Positions 20,925-22,060 of a DNA stretch of 22,060 bases are shown piece by piece. Source of the DNA: a virus; IMG/VR virus record IMGVR_UViG_3300032050_000899, positions 1 through 22,060 of that record. One strand, written 5' to 3'. The position numbers were made by a program, and so were the translations under genes. Under the pieces are notes generated by a model. It worked only from the letters and a program-made list of their open reading frames with translations, did no database searches and was not told where the DNA came from. The first letter of the stretch is position 1. The number at the start of each line of letters is the position of its first letter.

Positions 20925-22060
20925 ATGAATATCGAAAAATCTTACTGGTCATCAAGTGGAGAGAACCTTCATTTATCAGTTCCTTTCACAAAGGTCAACA
21001 TAGAAAAAAGAACAGTGTCTGGTTTTGCGACACTAGATAATGTTGACCAAACAGGAGACGTTGTAACAGCAGATGCAAGCCTAAAGGCGTTTGAAAACTT
21101 TAGAGGTAATCTTAGAGAAATGCATCAGCCAATTGCTGTAGGTAAGGTTGTTTCTTTTAAGCCAGAGACATACTACGATCAAGATTCACAAAAGTTTTAT
21201 AATGGAGTTTATGTAACATCATACATTTCAAAGGGCGCACAGGACACTTGGGAAAAGGTTCTCGATGGAACTCTTACTGGATTTTCAATCGGCGGAAAAA
21301 TTAAAGATTCAGATAATGAAGTTAACAAGTCTACAGGAGAAACAGTAAGATTTATTAAAGACTATGATCTAGTTGAACTATCTATTGTAGACTCTCCAGC
21401 TAATGAACTATGCAATATTTTTTCAATTGAGAAATCAAATGGGGCTATGGTCTTTAAGGGAATGGCTGCAGAGATTGTAACAGAAAACATTTTTTATTGT
21501 GAAGAAAGCAATTCAGTATTTCTTTCTACAGAAAAAACATTTGATTCACCAATTACTGGTAAGCCAGCATCTATTATTGGATGGGTAGAAAAGTCAGACA
21601 TTAATAAGTCTAACGAAGTACAGAAGATTCTTGATTCATTTAAGAAATCAAGATTTACGTTGCCTGATACACAAACAATTGCAAAACAGGCAAACGCAGA
21701 AGGAGGTAATGAAGTGTCAGAAAACACAGAAAACGCAGTGGTTGAAGAGACCGCTGTTGAAGAAACAGTTGCCGTTGAAGAAACACCAGCAGCTGAAGAA
21801 GCTCCTGCAGAAGATGCAGTTGCAGACGCTCCTGCCGAATCTCTGGAGAAAGCAGCCGACGTATCAGAAGTTATGGTTGATGAACCTGATTTTGCAAAGA
21901 TGCTTGGTGACCTAAAGGGCTTTTTCTCAGAAACTCTAAATAAAGCTGCACAGACAAACGCAGCTCAAGTTTCATCTATTCAAGATACTGTTGAGTCATT
22001 CAGCAAGAGCGTAGATGTAAGAATTTCAGAGTTGGCAGAACAGCATGCTATTTTAAGCAA
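20925..22060 (+). CDS. Prohead serine protease fused to scaffold, 3' end beyond window
   Basis: At least 378 residues are visible, running off the right edge. Residues about 20-170 are a prohead protease domain of S78/XkdF type. It has the putative catalytic His67 (REMHQP) and Ser121 (TGFSIGGK), plus the family tract DYDLVELSIVDSPAN. After residue 264 the protein becomes acidic and Glu/Ala/Pro-rich, then helical (KMLGDLKGFFSETLNKAAQT), as in scaffolding domains. In this family the protease matures the prohead and degrades the scaffold. The ATG at 20925 has no good ribosome site, but the reading frame and first residues (MNIEKSYWSS) fit. It follows the portal gene by 52 bases. Confidence 0.85.
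   Translation, partial: MNIEKSYWSSSGENLHLSVPFTKVNIEKRTVSGFATLDNVDQTGDVVTADASLKAFENFRGNLREMHQPIAVGKVVSFKPETYYDQDSQKFYNGVYVTSYISKGAQDTWEKVLDGTLTGFSIGGKIKDSDNEVNKSTGETVRFIKDYDLVELSIVDSPANELCNIFSIEKSNGAMVFKGMAAEIVTENIFYCEESNSVFLSTEKTFDSPITGKPASIIGWVEKSDINKSNEVQKILDSFKKSRFTLPDTQTIAKQANAEGGNEVSENTENAVVEETAVEETVAVEETPAAEEAPAEDAVADAPAESLEKAADVSEVMVDEPDFAKMLGDLKGFFSETLNKAAQTNAAQVSSIQDTVESFSKSVDVRISELAEQHAILS
21698..21716 (+). promoter_or_regulatory. Internal ribosome binding site and in-frame GTG
   Basis: AGAAGGAGGT (21698-21707) contains a full anti-Shine-Dalgarno match (AAGGAGGT). It is followed at 6 bases by a GTG (21714) in the same frame as the protease gene. This is the strongest ribosome site in the window and lies inside a coding region at the protease/scaffold boundary. 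Confidence 0.65.
21714..22060 (+). CDS. Nested in-frame scaffold protein (partial)
   Basis: Translation from the internal GTG would give the C-terminal part of the protease-scaffold protein alone (residue 264 onward; at least 115 residues, open at the right edge). It starts MSENTENAVVEE, followed by an acidic Glu/Ala/Pro linker and amphipathic helices, as expected for a scaffold. An analogous arrangement is known in lambda, where Nu3 is made from an internal in-frame start in gene C. The perfect ribosome site is the evidence here; production of the protein is inferred. Confidence 0.55.
   Translation, partial: MSENTENAVVEETAVEETVAVEETPAAEEAPAEDAVADAPAESLEKAADVSEVMVDEPDFAKMLGDLKGFFSETLNKAAQTNAAQVSSIQDTVESFSKSVDVRISELAEQHAILS

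Noticed and set aside
21709-21915. Out-of-frame ATG right after the strong internal ribosome site (a Lys/Gln/Leu-rich ORF)
   Set aside because: The ATG is only 1 base from the AAGGAGGT box, too close. Its product is the low-complexity shadow of the Glu-rich linker, and the in-frame GTG 5 bases later has ideal spacing.
1-22060. tRNA genes, integrase, attachment sites, insertion sequences
   Set aside because: None was found. The gaps are too short for tRNAs and no recombinase or transposase motifs are present.

Overview
The window is part of a double-stranded DNA tailed-phage genome (Caudoviricetes) or a very similar prophage segment. It carries a portal protein, a prohead protease-scaffold gene cut by the right edge, a run of tail-fibre/appendage genes, a muralytic enzyme, a holin-like membrane protein and a phage-borne class II ribonucleotide reductase. 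No integrase, tRNA, IS element or CRISPR array was seen. The DNA is AT-rich. The host cannot be read from the sequence. A low-GC aquatic bacterium, perhaps a freshwater actinobacterium, is only a guess from the style of the appendage proteins. Coding is very dense, with no gene-free stretch longer than about 90 bases.

Left end (1-1022, minus strand): a tight leftward operon runs from a soluble-lytic-transglycosylase-type enzyme through a small cysteine-containing protein and a 37-residue protein to a partial ORF leaving the window. A good sigma70-type promoter drives it, and a 21-bp near-palindrome covers its -35 box. Rightward (1045-4361): a GT4 glycosyltransferase, a monomeric B12-dependent ribonucleotide reductase with all its catalytic cysteines, and a 78-residue membrane protein carrying one EF-hand-like calcium loop.

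Appendage block (4431-10826): a baseplate/BppU-like beta protein, a small collagen-motif tip protein, and four fibre proteins that share sequence modules. These include a fibre with an Mtd-like N-terminal domain. The block ends with a fibronectin-III protein that finishes in eleven FFGPPX hexapeptide repeats and a four-cysteine tail.

Oxygenase block (10867-16963): an unknown protein and a six-cysteine protein, then six different prolyl-4-hydroxylase-type 2-oxoglutarate/Fe(II) oxygenases. Each keeps the HxD...H...K/R active site. Two mutually similar non-oxygenase genes sit among them. Genes abut or overlap by a few bases, so the block looks like one co-translated operon. It lies between virion appendage genes and a LamG-type virion protein (16978-18885), so its substrate may be a virion component. 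The proline repeats of the 9942 gene are one candidate (inference only).

Head block (18948-22060): a small conserved protein, the portal protein and the prohead protease-scaffold. The last has a strong internal Shine-Dalgarno sequence and an in-frame GTG exactly at the protease/scaffold boundary, predicting a separately translated scaffold.
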